A stretch of 64,000 bases of DNA from Owenia fusiformis (taxonomy: Eukaryota > Annelida > Polychaeta > Sabellida > Oweniidae): the NCBI GenBank assembly GCA_903813345.2, contig CAIIXF020000011.1:36552166-36616165 (forward strand), read 5' to 3'. Within the stretch, counting starts at the first letter, position 1. Every line of letters starts with the position of its first letter. The notes under the pieces were generated by a model. That model was not told where the DNA came from. It did no database searches and saw nothing but the letters and a program-made list of their open reading frames with translations. The translations under genes were made by a program, and so were the position numbers. Positions 63,441 through 64,000 of this stretch are shown here, piece by piece.

Positions 63441-64000
63441 TGATCTCTCCGTTTTTGTGACGATGTGACTTCCAATAACCTAACAAATACTGTTTAGACG
63501 GACTTCAATTTTTTCTAAATTTTTTTCTGATTTAAGATTGGAGATATGATATGATGTTTAATCCTGTGACACGTTAGGTTTCTGCAGGTACATTACAGAG
63601 GAATATAGAATTGTTATCTTGGGAAGCATTGAGACTATCCAAGAAGATACATTGCTAAAACAAAACTGTCAAAATTGACACAGCAAACGAAAGGGGTTTT
63701 CTTGACCAAACTTTGGTGGATATTTAGAAAATAGTGAGGATTGGAACACGTTAAAGAAAACAGACCAAGACATAGGTGTCCTGAAAACTTCACTTGTGAA
63801 ACCTCACTTTTCAAAGGATAAATTAGTAATGTGATGCTCGGTTTTGAATTTTGGGCATATAGGTAAATATGTGGCATATTGGGGAATATTGGGTATATCA
63901 GGAAATATAGATATCTTACCGAGCATTTAGATATCTATATTTCCCTATGCATATACCCCATATTTAAAACATCACATAACCGAACCCTCGTATGTTTCAT
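63441..64000. other. Intron after exon 43, nothing coding recognised
   Basis: AT-rich. A hairpin (aaatatagatatct and agatatctatattt) lies at about 63903-63945, and gggtatat/catataccc motifs surround it. No exon with a phase-0 acceptor is evident. Confidence 0.45.

Overview
The window is animal nuclear DNA. It is AT-rich, intron-rich and full of short inverted-repeat and mariner-type elements, with no bacterial-style gene packing. Protein similarity cannot fix the species. A marine invertebrate (mollusc-like or another long-intron lophotrochozoan or deuterostome) is my best guess, at low confidence.

One gene fills the window on the + strand: the middle part of a divergent IP3 receptor/ryanodine receptor family calcium-release channel. 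I joined 43 exon positions between 2459 and 62735, plus one duplicated alternative exon. All junctions have GT/AG ends and compatible phases, giving roughly 1,770 continuous codons. Recognisable blocks follow vertebrate IP3R1 in order: first RIH domain (exons 1-10), central modulatory region and second RIH domain (exons 11-21), linker regions, and the RIH-associated domain (exons 38-43). The N-terminal ligand-binding part lies upstream of the window. The pore and C-terminus lie downstream.

The most unusual feature is a repeated pattern: three exons (2459, 38163, 47312) are each preceded by a tandem array whose unit is a copy of that exon's own 3' splice site plus the start of the exon (periods 108, 83 and about 74 bp). 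The 108-bp array is a multiple of three, open throughout, and keeps seven intact acceptors, so choice of acceptor could add 36-residue blocks in frame. A second unusual feature is a pair of homologous 98-nt exons (41283-41380, 41618-41715). Phase rules require exactly one of them, so they look mutually exclusive. Four candidate microexons (11, 36, 18 and 30 nt) are also present; the 11-nt one repairs the reading frame between two exons.

The introns hold simple tandem arrays (29, 36, 65, ~88 and 89 bp), TA-flanked mariner-like elements (5270, 33874, 45355, 60703), a TTAA-flanked piggyBac-like foldback (18543), several palindromic MITE families, a decayed GIY-YIG nuclease remnant of a retroelement, and a tRNA-like sequence inside a 1.6-kb foldback element.
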